From NCBI RefSeq assembly GCF_949987515.2, contig NC_082688.1:106867893-106931892 (forward strand): DNA of 64,000 bases, read 5' to 3'. The notes under the pieces are model-generated. The model made no database searches. It was given only the letters and a program-made list of their open reading frames with translations, and was not told the origin of the DNA. Within the stretch, counting starts at the first letter, position 1. Each line of letters begins with the position of its first letter. The translations under genes were made by a program, and so were the position numbers. Below, piece after piece: positions 26,640-38,679 of the stretch. Source of the stretch: Delphinus delphis. Its lineage: Eukaryota; Chordata; Mammalia; Artiodactyla; Delphinidae.

Positions 26640-27440
26640 TCTCCATGACTTTATTCTCTTGTTTTCCCACCCAGCCTGCTTACCATCACCAGGCTAACAA
26701 ACGTAAAATTCTATCACGCTATTGTGAAAACATGTGATAACTCACTATTTACTACAGTACAAAATTCAGTCTGCACCCCTTAGTTTTCAGATCTTCCATA
26801 ATCTTGTTCCCAACCTACATAGTCAAAATTAATCTTCACTGTTGAACAGAACACACCCTTATCAGGAAAATTTTCTCATTGTCCACACATATCTGGCTCA
26901 TTCCTGCACTAGAGCTTCTGATCTCGTTGTGTTTTTCATTCACAAAGTCTACTTACCTCCCCTTTGTCTATCATTCAATTCAAAAATTCAAATCAATAAA
27001 CTTAATGAAGGCCTACAAGAAGAAGGTGTCATGCTAGCAATGGCTCAAAATCACTCTCATCTTTCAACACCTGTTTCAAATCCCACCTTCTTCAGCAAAA
27101 AATGTCCTTGAGGGCTTCCCTGGTGGCGCAGTGGTTGAGAGTCCGCCTGCCGATGCAGGGGACACGGGTTCGTGCCCCAGTCCGGGAAGATCCCACATGC
27201 CACGGAGCGGCTGGGCCCGTGAGCCATGGCTGCTGAGCCTGTGCGTCCGGAGCCTTTGCTCCGCAACGGGAGAGGCCCGCGTACCAAAAAAAAAGTCCTT
27301 GATTATTCCAACACAGAATGATACCTCCTTCCTCTGAAATCCTGTAGCATTTAGAATTTCAATCACAAATTTTCATTTATTTATATGTACTCTTACATTG
27401 TCTAAGTTCGTGTAATTATTTTAAAAAGAGAACCATAAGG
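26640..27440 (+). repeat. L2 3' region with a SINE insertion
   Basis: TCTTCCATAATCTTGTTCCC, CAACCTACATAGTC and, near the end, CTTTCAACACCTGTTTCAAATCC match L2 order; CHR-2 at 27112 divides it. Confidence 0.55.
27112..27294 (+). repeat. CHR-2-like SINE
   Basis: GGGCTTCCCTGGTGGCGCAG to GTACCAAAAA. GTCCTTGA duplicated at 27104 and 27295. It lacks the CCACAACAGTGAGAGG part present in sibling copies. Confidence 0.92.
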
Positions 27441-27485
27441 AACCGTCATTTCATCCAATCTCTCATTTTACATAAGAATAGTCTG

Positions 27486-27870
27486 AGACTCATTTATTCA
27501 AGCAATAGGTATTGAGTACTTACTAAGTATTAAGCACTTTGCCCAAGGAATCTAGTAGAACAAAGCAAAATCTCTAGAACTCCCAGAGAAGGGGATGGAC
27601 GTATGCCAAGTTGAGGACGTAACAGATGCAGAGGCAGCACCATGAAGGAGCTCTGGTGCTCTCGGAACTCTTCAGTGTGCCTACAGCATCAGATGCAGGT
27701 GTGAAAGAAGAGGAAGATGGTAAGCGTAGACTGGAGTCATTTTTGAAGATACATAAAAGTCAGGTTTAAGACTTTAAAGTTGATTGTATAGGGCAATGGA
27801 AAATCATCAGAGGCTTTGATTCAGAGAAATGACAAAATTAAGTTTTTGTTTTAGACCAACAGCTTTGATG
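27486..27870 (-). repeat. L2, reverse
   Basis: TTGAGTACTTACTAAGTATT start; ATAGGGCAATGGAAAATCATCAG and GATTCAGAGAAATGACAAAAT later, the antisense L2 order. Confidence 0.6.
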
Positions 27871-28083
27871 AAAGTGTAGAAGTTAGAGCAAAAGCTGACA
27901 ACATGCAGGTATCCTAAGCTGACGAATTAATTGGCATCTCTATAAACCAGTATTTTTTGGCTCAACCTTTATTAGTGCAGACAGGAAGAAACTAATATTC
28001 TTTTTGATAAAAATAATATTCATAAACAGATTAAATTTTCCTAGCCCAAACAGAATCAATTGTCCTTTAAAAAATTGGCAAAA

Positions 28084-28268
28084 TTGGGGCTTCCCTGGTG
28101 GTGCAGTGGTTGAGGGTCCGCCTGCCGATGCAGGGGATGCGGGTTCGTGCCCCGGTCCGGGGGAGGATCCCACGTGGGCCCGTGGGCCATGGCCACTGGG
28201 CCTGCGCGTCCAGAGCCTGTGCTCTGCGGCGGCGAGGGGCCCACGTACCGCAAAAAAAAAAAAAAAAA
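28084..28268 (+). repeat. CHR-2-like SINE with internal deletion
   Basis: GGGGCTTCCCTGGTGGTGCAG through GTACCGC plus A tail; AAAATTGGCAAAA duplicated at 28071 and 28269. The GCCGCGGAGCGGC-type segment is missing. Confidence 0.92.
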
Positions 28269-28514
28269 AAAATTGGCAAAAAAGTTCCTTCTGTATATAG
28301 TTCTCTTGCATTTATCAGTTCTATTTTATGACTTTCTAAACTAAAGAACTTTTGGGAGAGCACATTAAAGGATTTACATTTTAGATACTAAAATAAGTCA
28401 CTCCTTCCAAACAGTCAGCACTATGCAATGCATTCTTTGGTTTTAAAATTTCCGTGGAAAGCCAACTTTCAGTTAATTATAATCACACATAATCTTTGGG
28501 AAGAGACTTTAAAA

Positions 28515-28533
28515 TATATATATATATATATAT
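28515..28533 (+). repeat. (AT)n microsatellite
   Basis: Short run of alternating A and T. Confidence 0.8.
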
Positions 28534-28584
28534 GGCTGACTAGGATTTTTTTTCCTACTCCAAATCACTGTCTACTTAGGCATA

Positions 28585-29127
28585 TGTAGTGGACAGACCC
28601 TAAAAGATGACCTTCAAGGATTTGTCTCCTGGTGTTCACACTTTTGTGCAATCCCATCCCTTTGAATGTGGAAAGAACTGTGGCTTGCTTCTAACCCATG
28701 GAATGTGGTAGAGGTGACATGATGTCACTCTTCTGGATTACATTACATTATATATGACTCCATCTCAGCAGGCTGAAGCTGGAGACTCCCCTGGTGGGCT
28801 GGATGTGGCAAGATGACTTCTAGGATGGGAGAGCAGCCTCATACTAACGGAGAGCTAGAAGCTAGGGCCTTCAGTGATAAAACCACAAGGAAACAAATTC
28901 TGCCAGCAACCTGAGCTAGGCAGCAGATCCTTCCCCGGTTGAGCCTCCGGATGAGAATGCAGCCCAGCCAACGCCTTGATCACAGCCGTGTGAGAGCTGA
29001 GCAGAGGAGCCAGCCAAGCTCTGCCTGACCTCCTGCCCCAAGAAACTGTGGGAGAGTAACTGTGTGTTGTTTTAAACTGCTCGGTTTGTAGTAATTTGTT
29101 ACAGAACAATAGAAAACTAATATAGCA
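28585..29127 (+). repeat. MLT1-type MaLR LTR
   Basis: Starts TGTAGTGGACAGACCC and ends with TGTTACAGAACAATAGAAAAC then TAATATAGCA. TG...CA ends and about 540 bp are right for an MLT1 subfamily LTR. Confidence 0.7.
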
Positions 29128-29438
29128 GGTAGATAGAATCAATTCACACTTCGCTGGTTATTTAGAGTTGTATAAAAATTCAGCTAATTGGCACCATATT
29201 TCTAATTGGTTCAAATATGTTTGTGTCTCTAGTAGACTGAATCTCCCCATCCACAACTGCCCTATTGGCTTGCCCCATCATCCAGCTGCAGTTTCAACCC
29301 TGGGTGAAGACAGAGACAGAGAGAGAAGTAAAGGGGCTGGTGTCATGGTCTAGATGAATGTCTCCAGGCTGGGCCTCAGCAATGGAATCTGGAAGGAGAA
29401 GAGGAGACAGATGCAAGGAACAACTCAGACTCTTATTT

Positions 29439-29530
29439 CATATATATATATAAATACACATATATAAAAATATATATAATATATATGTGTGTGTGTGTGC
29501 ATATATATATTATATACATATGTATATACA
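29439..29530 (+). repeat. AT/GT-rich simple repeat
   Basis: Imperfect (AT)n with a (GT)n core near 29487-29499. Confidence 0.85.
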
Positions 29531-29649
29531 TTTTTTTTTTTTGGCTGTGCTCACAGCATGTGGAATCTTAGTTCCCTGACCAGGGATTGAACCCATGCCC
29601 CCTGCATTGGACGTATGGAGTCTTAACCACTGGACTGCCAGGCAAGTCC
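29531..29649 (-). repeat. Short tRNA(Glu)-derived SINE, reverse
   Basis: T run then GGCTGTGCTCACAGCATGTG to CCACTGGACTGCCAGGCAAG; about 120 bp. Confidence 0.8.
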
Positions 29650-30504
29650 TTATTTTATATTTTGACAAAAGCATTACGCTGTGCATCCAGAGTATGGTAC
29701 ACTTGTAACTGATGCTCATAGTAATGGTCCCAAGGCAGGACTGGTAGGCACCAAAGAAACACTAAGTAAAATACAAAAGCTTTAACTGTATTTTTAACAT
29801 TCTAGTTCTTAAGAGGTGGGTTCATAGCTATTCATTTATTATTATGCTTTATAATTTACATATATATGTCGTAGGTTTTTTGTATATATCAGTGAATGTC
29901 AAAAAATATAAATAAACATTAAGATCAGCCTAATGTACTTCTTAATTGTTAACCTATTTCTCTTACCTACCGTAAAAGGATTGTGCCATTTGAAAGGGTA
30001 GTTTCAAAGGTAGTTTCAACTACCTTTCAAAAAGGTAGTTAAACACAAACTCTGCTAACCAGAATATCACACAACCTGAGGACATAATTCATTGAGATGG
30101 TTTTTGTTTCCCATATTTTGTAGCATAGGTATAATGAGAAAAAGGAAAGAGTACAAAGCAAAACAAAACAGGATGAGAAGACAGAAAAGGAAAAACCAAC
30201 TGAGAAATTCCTTTTTATGTTGCTAAAAAAAGGAAAGGGGAAAATCTGGGATGAAGGAAGGCCGAGCTAAATGGGAGGAGCTGACAGAAGAGAGAAAATG
30301 CAGTATTATACATAACAGAGACAGAAATAATTTACACACTGCATGCAAATCAGGTGCTGTGAGGCTGAGCCAGGCACAGAGTGGGCTTTCAGGCCCACTC
30401 ACAAGCTCTTTTAGACACGCAACTTCAGACGCAGCAGCCAGAGAGGAACAGACGCAGCAATTGTCAGCAGCATTTTCTGCTATGTATGGCATAGAGCAGC
30501 TTCT
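29650..30504. other. Unrecognised sequence with a small inverted-repeat cluster
   Basis: Holds the triple inverted motif at 30006-30040. Otherwise no gene or repeat recognised. Confidence 0.4.
30006..30040. repeat. Alternating inverted repeat, three 10-bp arms
   Basis: AAAGGTAGTT (30006-30015), its exact complement AACTACCTTT (30018-30027), then AAAGGTAGTT again (30031-30040). Either adjacent pair can form a perfect hairpin. Confidence 0.9.
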
Positions 30505-30640
30505 TCATTGCAACATATTCAACCAATCTTCATGGGGCAAAGTACTATGCTTAATGCAGTGCAGGATACAAGACTGAGTAAGACACAGCCCTATCCTCCA
30601 GGGACCTTCGGATTAGGGAGGAGGCGTGCTCACATACGTG
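30505..30640 (-). repeat. L2 fragment, reverse
   Basis: GCAGTGCAGGATACAAGACTG and AGACACAGCCCTATCCTCCA follow the antisense L2 3' end. Confidence 0.5.
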
Positions 30641-30799
30641 AATCTAAAAGCCTTTAAGCACCCTCCATTCTGACCCAGTCCCCACCCTTCCCTGAAGTCT
30701 TACCATGACAACTCACACATTTACTCACCTGCTTGGTCCTTGGAGGTATTTGAGTTCATGTCCCTCTTATGTAAGTGAATACATTTGATTCTTGAGTTT

Positions 30800-31190
30800 T
30801 TATTCTTCTTCTGTCACCTCCTTGCATCCTAATGGCTAACATGGTGAGATTCCTGACTAGATCAAAGTCCTTTTCAAACTAACGGTTGCCACCTCCAGTT
30901 TCTGTGCTTTCTCTTTGCTACCACTGTGTTCGCTTTTGTTCCCAGAACTATGCACTAGACTGAGGGTTTTAATGATTTTTCAAGAATAATCCCTAAATCC
31001 TTTTCTTGATCTCTGTGTTAGAGGATTATTTTCTGCCTAGGCACATCACTGGACTGGCCTCCTTGCTCCCCAATTAATTATTAGTTTGTCTATATTAAAT
31101 TACACTTGCCATCTGCTGATAAAATCACAAAAGTCTCCAAGCCTTTTCCATTGTTCTCACTATTTATTGGTGGTTTATTCTGCCTTCCAT
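30800..31190. repeat. Possible ancient L3/CR1-type repeat
   Basis: TATTAAATTACACTTGCCATC and GCCTTTTCCATTGTTCTCAC resemble an old CR1-like consensus. Weak. Confidence 0.25.
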
Positions 31191-31288
31191 CAGCTGAATC
31201 AGCTGCAAACTGGGGGATCTGGTTTCCAATTCCTTCTCCCAAGTCTTGTCTCTATAGTGGAATTTCTTTGTGAAGATTTCCTATTGAG

Positions 31289-31337
31289 AATATATATATA
31301 TATATATATGTACATGTATATATATATGTGTGTATAT

Positions 31338-31392
<55 letters not shown>
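31289..31392 (+). repeat. (AT)n microsatellite with GT interruptions
   Basis: About 100 bp of alternating AT with ATGTAC and GTGTGT interruptions. Confidence 0.95.
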
Positions 31393-31393
<1 letters not shown>

Positions 31394-31540
31394 TTTGGAA
31401 CAATTCACACAAATTTTCCTATAACCTAGCTTACTGGAAAAAAAGAAAGTGAGAAATGTACTAGATGATTTCGAACAACTTCACAATGGGTCATAAAATA
31501 ATGAGTTCTAAGAGAGACACATTAAAAAGAATGAATAATA

Positions 31541-31763
31541 GGGCTTCCCTGGTGGCGCAGTGGTTAAGAGTCCGCCTGCCGATGCAGGGGACATGGGTTT
31601 GTGCCCCGGTCCGGGAGGATCCCACATGCCGTGGAGCGGCTGGGCCCGTGAGCCATGGCCGCTGAGCCTGCGCATCCGGAACCTGCGCGTCCGGAGCCTG
31701 TGCTCCGCAACGGGAGAGGCCGCAACAGTGAGAGGTCTGCGTACCACAAAAAAAAAAAAAAAA
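31541..31763 (+). repeat. CHR-2-like SINE with a 15-nt internal duplication
   Basis: Standard ends; flanks AAAGAATGAATAATA (31526) and AAAGAATTAATAATA (31764). The CCTGCGCGTCCGGAG segment occurs twice in tandem (31667-31681 and 31682-31696). Confidence 0.93.
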
Positions 31764-32035
31764 AAAGAATTAATAATAAATAGTAGAAATAAAATCAGAT
31801 CCCTCAAATATAATGCAGCAAAATCAACATGAAACAAAATAGTGTGAGTAATAAGTTTGAATCATAGAACTCAAGTTTTGGTGTGGAAGAAATAAGGTTT
31901 TATTCTCCATTAAACAATTGAGTTTCTATTCCAAGCCCTAATCCTATAAGATTGGCAGCTTTTCTGCCTCGATCTTCCTGGAGTGGTCCTCCCAGGGATG
32001 TGATAAGGTCCTGAGATCACATGTAGACTCAGTGT

Positions 32036-32425
32036 GTGTTAGTTTGCTCAGGCTGTCATAACAAGGTGCCACAGACTGTGTGGCTTAAACAACAAAAATT
32101 TATGTCTCACAGTTCTGGAGGCTAGAAGTCCAAGAATAAAGTGTCAAGAGGGTTGGCTTCTCCTGAGGACCTCTCTCCTGGGCTTGTAGATGGTTGTTTC
32201 CCTGCTATGTCTTCACAAGTTTTCCCTCTGTGCATGTCTGTGTCCTAATCTCCTCTTCATATAGGGACACCAGTAGGATTGGATTAAGGCTCACCACTAT
32301 GACCTTGTTTTACCTTAATTACCTCTTTAATACCTTCTCTCCAAATACAATCGTACTCTGAGGCACTGGGGGTTACGTTTACATATAAATGTGGGTGTGG
32401 GACACAACTTAGCCCATAACAGCCT
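32036..32425 (-). repeat. MLT1/MST-type MaLR LTR, reverse
   Basis: TGTTAGTTTGCTCAGGCTGT, TTATGTCTCACAGTTCTGGA, GACACCAGTAGGATTGGATT and a CACAACTTAGCCCATAACA end; antisense MaLR order. Confidence 0.75.
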
Positions 32426-33690
32426 AGACTGGGGTAACTCCTTCTGACCATCAGCCAGTCTTCCATGCAGAGGTAAGAGCCTTATCTCGGGCCAAGGAGG
32501 GCTGGGTACATTCAGGCCAACTGCTTTAAAGCCATGTTGGGGTATCAGGATGGGTCCCTAAGGCTACGATCCCTTGGTGCCCATGGTCCCATGTCCCAAG
32601 CACATCTTGCCCTGCCCCCTCACCAGGGTAATGACAGAGAGGACTCTGCTATTCCAACACTCCAGTCCTCGATTCTGTCATCCAAATGGGAATGTTTTCT
32701 TTTTGGTTTTGGGAAGGCCCTCTCTACCTCAGACTCTATCATCCTTAATGAATTAGACTTTTTGAAACACAAGCCTGGAGATTTGATAGATTCTTTCTAC
32801 TTCCTACCTGCCTCTGCCTTTCCCTAAGGTGACGAAGGATGTGCTTGAATTGAAAGATACAAAAAATGTAGAAAAAATTAGGATTTCAAACTACTATTTA
32901 GTTACATATAATTAATACATGTGTCCGTGAGCGTTTGTACTTTTTCTAATTCCAGTGTTCTAAGAGTTCCATTTAGTATTTTCTAACTGTATGATTTTTT
33001 TCAATCAAGAATGACAGGGTCTTATAGAAATGGAATATATTATTAATAAATATCATGACAACAAGTACTTGTTGAGGACCTATATTAAACTTTACACTGA
33101 GGACACATGAAATATTTCTGGACCTTGGGGTATAAAGCACAAAGATGCAACAAAACCCAACACAATCATTATTGCCTCTGAATGTTCCTCTTTTAAAACA
33201 TACTTTTTTTCTGATTTAAAAAAAGGTAAACGTGTCTGTTTACACGTTCTTGGTTAAAAAGCTGAAAACATAGAGTGAAAATCATCTGTAATCCTGCCAC
33301 TCAGAAGTGGGCCATTAAGTTTTAGATCCCTGTTATACATTTAGACAGTCTTTATAACTAGTTGTTGCTCATTTGTTTATTCATCAATTGTGTATTAGAT
33401 GTCTACTATGCGTAAGGAAATCCTTGTGCTTCTAATAACTCCCTAAATGCAGAATTTCTTACAACAGGGTTGACTAATGCCTTTCGGATTCCAGCTTAGG
33501 TTGTTCCAACAAGCCCCAGATGATGACGATTAAACACATACTTGAGCCCATGACCCACCATGGGCAGGTAATGGCCGCAGGTCTAAAACAACGTTCCTTC
33601 CCCAAGAGGAGTCCAGTGATCCCTTGGGGCTTGAAAGCACTCCTGTGAAGCACTGTATCCTGCATCCTATCATAAAAAATCATGTGCCAT
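32426..33690. other. Mostly unrecognised sequence
   Basis: A weak antisense L2-like piece lies at 33060-33180 (TTGTTGAGGACCTATATTAA). No gene seen. Confidence 0.4.
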
Positions 33691-33691
33691 G

Positions 33692-33938
33692 GGCAGTAAG
33701 AGCAAGGACTCTGAAGCAAGGCTGTCTTGATTTGAATACTGACGCCACACTCATTTTACCTGTGTGACCTAGGACAAGTTACTTAGCCTCTCTCAGCCAC
33801 AGTATCTTCAACTATACAATAGGGAAGACAACAACTACCTTGATGTAGGATATTGTAAGAATTAAATGAGTTGCTACATATAAACTCTTAGAACAATGCA
33901 CGTAAGCACATAGTAAGTACTCACTATCGTTTCATTTT
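33692..33938 (+). repeat. Near full-length MIR
   Basis: GGCAGTAAGAGCAAGGACTC, GTGTGACCTAGGACAAGTTAC, TAAGAATTAAATGAGTTGCT and GCACATAGTAAGTACTCACT are in MIR order. Confidence 0.8.
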
Positions 33939-34159
33939 AATCATGAAGCACCTGTGCTCCAGATGTCCTAGGACACACACGTGAACACATACTTTTTGTC
34001 TTCTGATCCTCACCCAAAATGATTTTATTATCAAAGGTATGGGTCAATTAGTTGATGAAAAGGAGGCAGACAACTCAGTAAACAGTTGATTGCAGACTCT
34101 AGCCTGCAAACTTTAAAATAATCACCTGTGGTGATTGCTGCATTGTCATGAGTAGATTG

Positions 34160-34320
34160 ATTTAACACCAACTACCAGGGGGGATAGTGGTGGGGGTGGG
34201 GGTGGTAGGATGAACTGGGAGATTGGGATTGACATGTATACACTAATATATATAAAATGGATGACTAATAAGAACCTGCTGTATAAAAAAAATAAAATAA
34301 AATTCAATAAATAAATAAAA
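34160..34320 (+). repeat. L1 3' end
   Basis: GATTGGGATTGACATGTATA, ATGACTAATAAGAACCTGCTG and an A-rich tail. CAACTACC occurs on both sides. Confidence 0.75.
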
Positions 34321-35190
34321 TCAACTACCTCCAGAGAAGATTTTCTCAAAGGAGAGAAGACTTGATCTCCCTTCCTCCTTTTTTCCTCTCCCACCTCCAC
34401 AATCAAAATACTTTATCTTGGGAATAAAGAAAAGCAGATCCCCAAGGATGGCTAACTGGAGGATTACAAGTTCACTTGGGAAAGGGTGTAGCAACTGGTG
34501 CCTGAGACATCCAAGATCTTTCATCTCTATTTGTTTTACCAGATTTATCCAAGTGGTGGGAAATATGTCCACTGTGAGTCTCAAGTTTCACATCTTATAG
34601 TTTGTGTCAGTAGAGAAACTCTAATTGACCTCTTTTGTTTTGAGGCCAAAAATCCTAGAAAACAGACTCATTGGCTCTACTTCCAGGTGCCCTCTCCTGG
34701 GCCAATCAATCATGGTTGGGGCAGAAGGGCAGAGTAAGTCAGGGAAGAACATTACAGGGTAAACCACAGAAAGGTTGGGTTCCCAAGAGAAGGGAAAATC
34801 TCATAAAAGTCCAGAACAAACAGATTTATTATTTATACCCATGGCTGGTTTCCCAACTGATAAGAGCATCCATCTTTAGTGTTCACTATTATAGAAAGAA
34901 ATAATAAAATATATTTTTAACTTACTTAAATGTGCTTAAAATTGCAACGCAACTGACTTTTCAAATGTTTAATCCAACCTCCTAAGGTTCTGATTTATGA
35001 AGTGAAAGCTAGCATTTCGCAAAGGAGAAGAGAGTTAATACAGCTGCTCTTTTTCTAGAGATATAGAAATAAGAACCCAGCTTTCATGGCATGTGCATTT
35101 GAAAATGTCTGATTCAGGATGAAGAGACTGTGAATGTGATTTGTGGCTTAAAACCAAAAAGAGCTAGCTCCTAGCCCTAGCTCCTTACCC
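34321..35190. other. Unrecognised sequence
   Basis: No gene or repeat identified. The 79- and 77-codon frames here look like chance. Confidence 0.4.
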
Positions 35191-35191
35191 A

Positions 35192-35394
35192 GTGGGCTTC
35201 TCTTGTCGCGGAGCACGGGCTGTAGGCGCACGGACTCAGTAGTTGTGGCTTGCGGGATCTAGAGTGCAGGCTCAATAGTTGTGGCGCACGGGCTTAGTTG
35301 CTCTGCATGTGGGATCTTTCCGGACCAGGGCTCGAACCTGTGTCCCCTGCACTGGCAGGCAGATTCTTAACCACTGCACCACCAGGGAAGCCCC
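35192..35394 (-). repeat. CHR-1-like SINE lacking its 3' tail
   Basis: GTGGGCTTCTCTTGTCGCGG to CCACCAGGGAAGCCCC. The last ~70 bp and the A tail of the family are absent and no clear target duplication is visible. Confidence 0.85.
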
Positions 35395-36361
35395 ACACGG
35401 GTAAACTTTCAACTTTGAAAACATAAAATATGAAGTTAATGAATTACACTTTAGCTACCTCAATTTATTTAAGGAAATTATCAGAATCGCCTCTATTACC
35501 CAATGGAAAAAGGAAGACATGGCATGGTGAAGGAACAGAACATAGCAGTGAGTAAAATGGGAAAGTGTAACTATTTATGTGTCTATTCAATAGCTCAGAA
35601 ATTTTGCTGTTGCTTTTTTTTTAAATGAAGCTCAGGAGTGAGTTGAGATTATAAAGAATTACAGGATCCCTTAGGATATGGTAAAAAAAAAAATTTTTTT
35701 TAAGGTATAAAACACTGGTATGGGTTAAGCCAGAAAGATTCCTTGTAGTCTAGAATTTTCATATTTTAGTGTCTAATGATTTCAAGGTACTTCAACGTTT
35801 TAAGATAGTTATATGAAAATAAAAAATCATCCTCATTGTTATCAGTGCTCTTACTTAAAATTTTAAAAATATAAATACAAACCATATGGAATTTAATAGT
35901 CCTTGGATCAATTAATACTTTTTAAGGGTTTGTAATTATAAAAGGATTTTTGAGGAAAATGTTCTATTAAAATATTAAATTTAAAAAATATATTTATTGA
36001 AGTGTCTTATTAAAACATTTTGTTCTTTTCCAACAGGCAACAGTTAGGGATGAAGTATTTAATTCCCTATGTTAAATAATTGCTTTACCAGGTTCTATCA
36101 TTTTTTTCAGTCCATGTTTTAAAATCTCAAAACAATAATACATAATAGAAATGTCACTTTTTCCATTACAGTAATGTAAATTATTAGTTGCCACTACCTC
36201 CGCAGTAACTCAGGTGCTATTGAGACGTGTCACATGATGTAAGGATTTGCTTTGAGCACCACTCCAAAGATAGAATGATCTGGGATCCATATTTGTTTAG
36301 CCTCCATCTGTGCCCTCAACCCTTCTGGGCCCCGGTTTCATTATGTAAAAATAATCTTGTA
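35395..36361. other. Unrecognised AT-rich sequence
   Basis: No gene or confident repeat seen. Confidence 0.4.
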
Positions 36362-36376
36362 CCCTACTTATATCTT

Positions 36377-36599
36377 TTTTTTTTTTTTCCTGCGGTCGCA
36401 GGTCTCTCACTGTTGTGGCCTTTCCCGTTGTGGAGCACAGGCTCCGGACGCGCAGGCTCTGGACGCTCAGGCTCAGCGGCCATGGCTCATGGGCCCAGCT
36501 GCTCCGCGGCATGTGGGATCTTCCCGGACCGGGGCACGAACCCATGTACCCTGCATCGGCAGGCGGACTCTCAACCACTGCGCCACCAGGGAAGCCCAC
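36377..36599 (-). repeat. CHR-2-like SINE with the same 15-nt duplication
   Basis: T run to CCACCAGGGAAGCCCA. Target duplication CCCTACTTATATCTT (36362 and 36600) is perfect. CTCCGGACGCGCAGG (36442-36456) is followed by its diverged repeat (36457-36471). Confidence 0.93.
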
Positions 36600-36614
36600 C
36601 CCTACTTATATCTT

Positions 36615-37879
36615 AAAGTTATTAGGAAGATGAGATGGGACCAAGGACTGACTGTGTCCCCCACCCCAACCCAGGGGGCCTGATCTACGGTGGGTACTCA
36701 GTGGGTGTTCAATGAATACTTGAAGGGTGCCTTGAAGAAGGAAATCCATCTGAGTCTAAAAATAAAATCAAGCATCTGCAAACCTCAAGTCCTCAGTGTT
36801 CCTACCCACCATTACACTTTTACTACTATCTGGAAATTGTTTGTGTTTGTGCACTTCGCATGAACGACTAGGATTCACAGAAGGAGAGGAAAGAGGAAAA
36901 GCACACGATCCAAGAACATATGTGTAAAAATCAACTTAATTGAAAGGTTTTAAAAAAGGTTAAATATGAACTTTCATTCACCAGCTTTTAAATTTCAAAA
37001 CAGAAATAAAATTATTCAGTAAAAGCTAATATTAAGTGTAATATTAAGACCACTTAGAAAGACAAGGAAAGAAAGGGAAAGACAGGGAAGAGGGAAGACT
37101 CAAAGCCCACATAGCACTCCCTGGACCCCGGGGCAAAGATCTGCCTCATTGTCTGACTGCCTTTGAAATGCCTGCCTTTAAGTGTGTAGGATATGAATGC
37201 ACTGCTTGAAATTGTTACCAAGGGTTGGGGCAGAGGGGTTAAATTCCTCTTTTTAAATTGGAAAGGACTGGCAGTCTTGAAATCACTTCTAATCTTCAGA
37301 GGAGGGGGAAGGGAGAAAAACCTCACACTGGTACTTTGGTAGGGACGTGGGCGCCGACACTTTTCATTCTACTAAAAACATAACGTCATGGAGAATGAAG
37401 ACATTCATCTTTGTGACTATCAAGCATGATACTTTCCAAGACTCGATGACCATTGCTTTATCACAACTATAGTACAGGCAAAAACGGCTCCCCTGGCCCA
37501 AAGAAATTAAGACAAAGTTAGATATCCTTATGTCTCTTTTTGTCCATCTTCACCCTCTAGAGTTGTTATAAAATGGGTCTCTCTTATCACTCTTCTGAAA
37601 AACATGCTGCCAATACTTTGAGGACGATGTTCTTCCTCCTCCCCCTCCCTCTTTGTCTCCTTCTCCTCTGCCACTGCTGCCAGCATCTTCACCATGCAGC
37701 CCCAGCTTACCTTTCCAGTCTGTCCTCCACATCACCAAAGTGCCACACTAGACTCTTCTCCATTCTCCAAACATGCTCCTTCCATATCTCTGTGCCTTTA
37801 GCAATTCCATTACTCTTTTTACCTAGAAAACATCTACTCCTTGTACAAAGGCTGGGATAACTTTGATATCGAACAACTA
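36615..37879. other. Mostly unrecognised; L2-like at the right
   Basis: A short MIR/L2-like tail at 36660-36740 and L2-like sequence at about 37600-37860 (TCTCTGTGCCTTTAGCAATT). No gene seen. Confidence 0.4.
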
Positions 37880-38005
37880 TTTTCAACCCCAGTTGCACTA
37901 GAATCACTTGAGGCGCTTTTAAAATATACTACTGTCCAAGTCCCACCCCAGAGAGCCTGATTTAACTGGTGTTTTGAAATGTGCAGCCAGGGATGAGAAC
38001 GACTC
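37880..38005 (+). repeat. MER5A-like fragment
   Basis: TTGCACTAGAATCACTTGAG, AGTCCCACCCCAGAGAGCC, GAAATGTGCAGCCAGGGATG: a clear hAT/MER5A pattern. Confidence 0.65.
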
Positions 38006-38199
38006 ATCTATACCTTTTGTGACCCTCTCTTCTCTATGTGGGATGAATCATTCCTTCACGTGACTTTCCAGAGATTTCTCTGCATACCTCCGTCATACCA
38101 CATGGCACAGCATCGTGCAGTTCTGGTTCACTATCTAGCTACTCATGTGTGAGACCTCAACTCTCCTGGGACTGGGGTCTTATTTTTCATCCTTTTTTG

Positions 38200-38570
38200 T
38201 ATCCCATGTCAGAATCACCTGGAGTGCCTTTTCCAATACACACCCAACCCCTAGAAAGTCTATCTGGAATCTTGAAGATATGCATGAAAGCAGGGGAGTA
38301 GAGCATGAGTTTTTTGTTCTTTTTTTCTTGCCGTACACGGGCCTCTCACTGTTGTGGCCTCTCCCGTTGCTGAGCACAGGCTCCGGACACGCAGGCTCAG
38401 CGGCCACGGCTCACGGGCCCAGCCGCTCCGCGGCATGTGGGATCTTCCCAGACCGGGGCACGAACCTGCGTCCCCTGCATCGGCAGGCGGACTCCCCACC
38501 ACTGCGCCACCAGGGAAGCCCAAGCATGAGGTTTTTGTCATTCAAGTGGGTTCATAGGTGACTCTGATTG
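38200..38570 (+). repeat. MER5A-like fragment interrupted by a SINE
   Basis: TGTCAGAATCACCTGGAGTG and CCTAGAAAGTCTATCTGGAA at left of the SINE; the right part is short and less certain. Confidence 0.4.
38318..38522 (-). repeat. CHR-2-like SINE
   Basis: GCCGTACACGGGCCTCTCAC to CCAGGGAAGCCC; flanks AGCATGAGTTTTTTGT (38302) and AGCATGAGGTTTTTGT (38523). Confidence 0.93.
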
Positions 38571-38679
38571 TCCATCTCCAATACGGCTTCCTCCACCCCA
38601 GGTACCTCTCTAAAGACCAGTGCAACTCCTGTCTGTCTTCCTGGGAGTGCATTCTGTCACCTCTCTCTCCACGACATCT

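Noticed and set aside
36227..36616. Frames repeating SSHCCGLSRCGAQAPDAQ or RRPLTVVASPVAEHRL-type peptides
   Set aside because: These are translations of CHR-2 SINEs, seen again at every CHR-2 copy; they are not genes.
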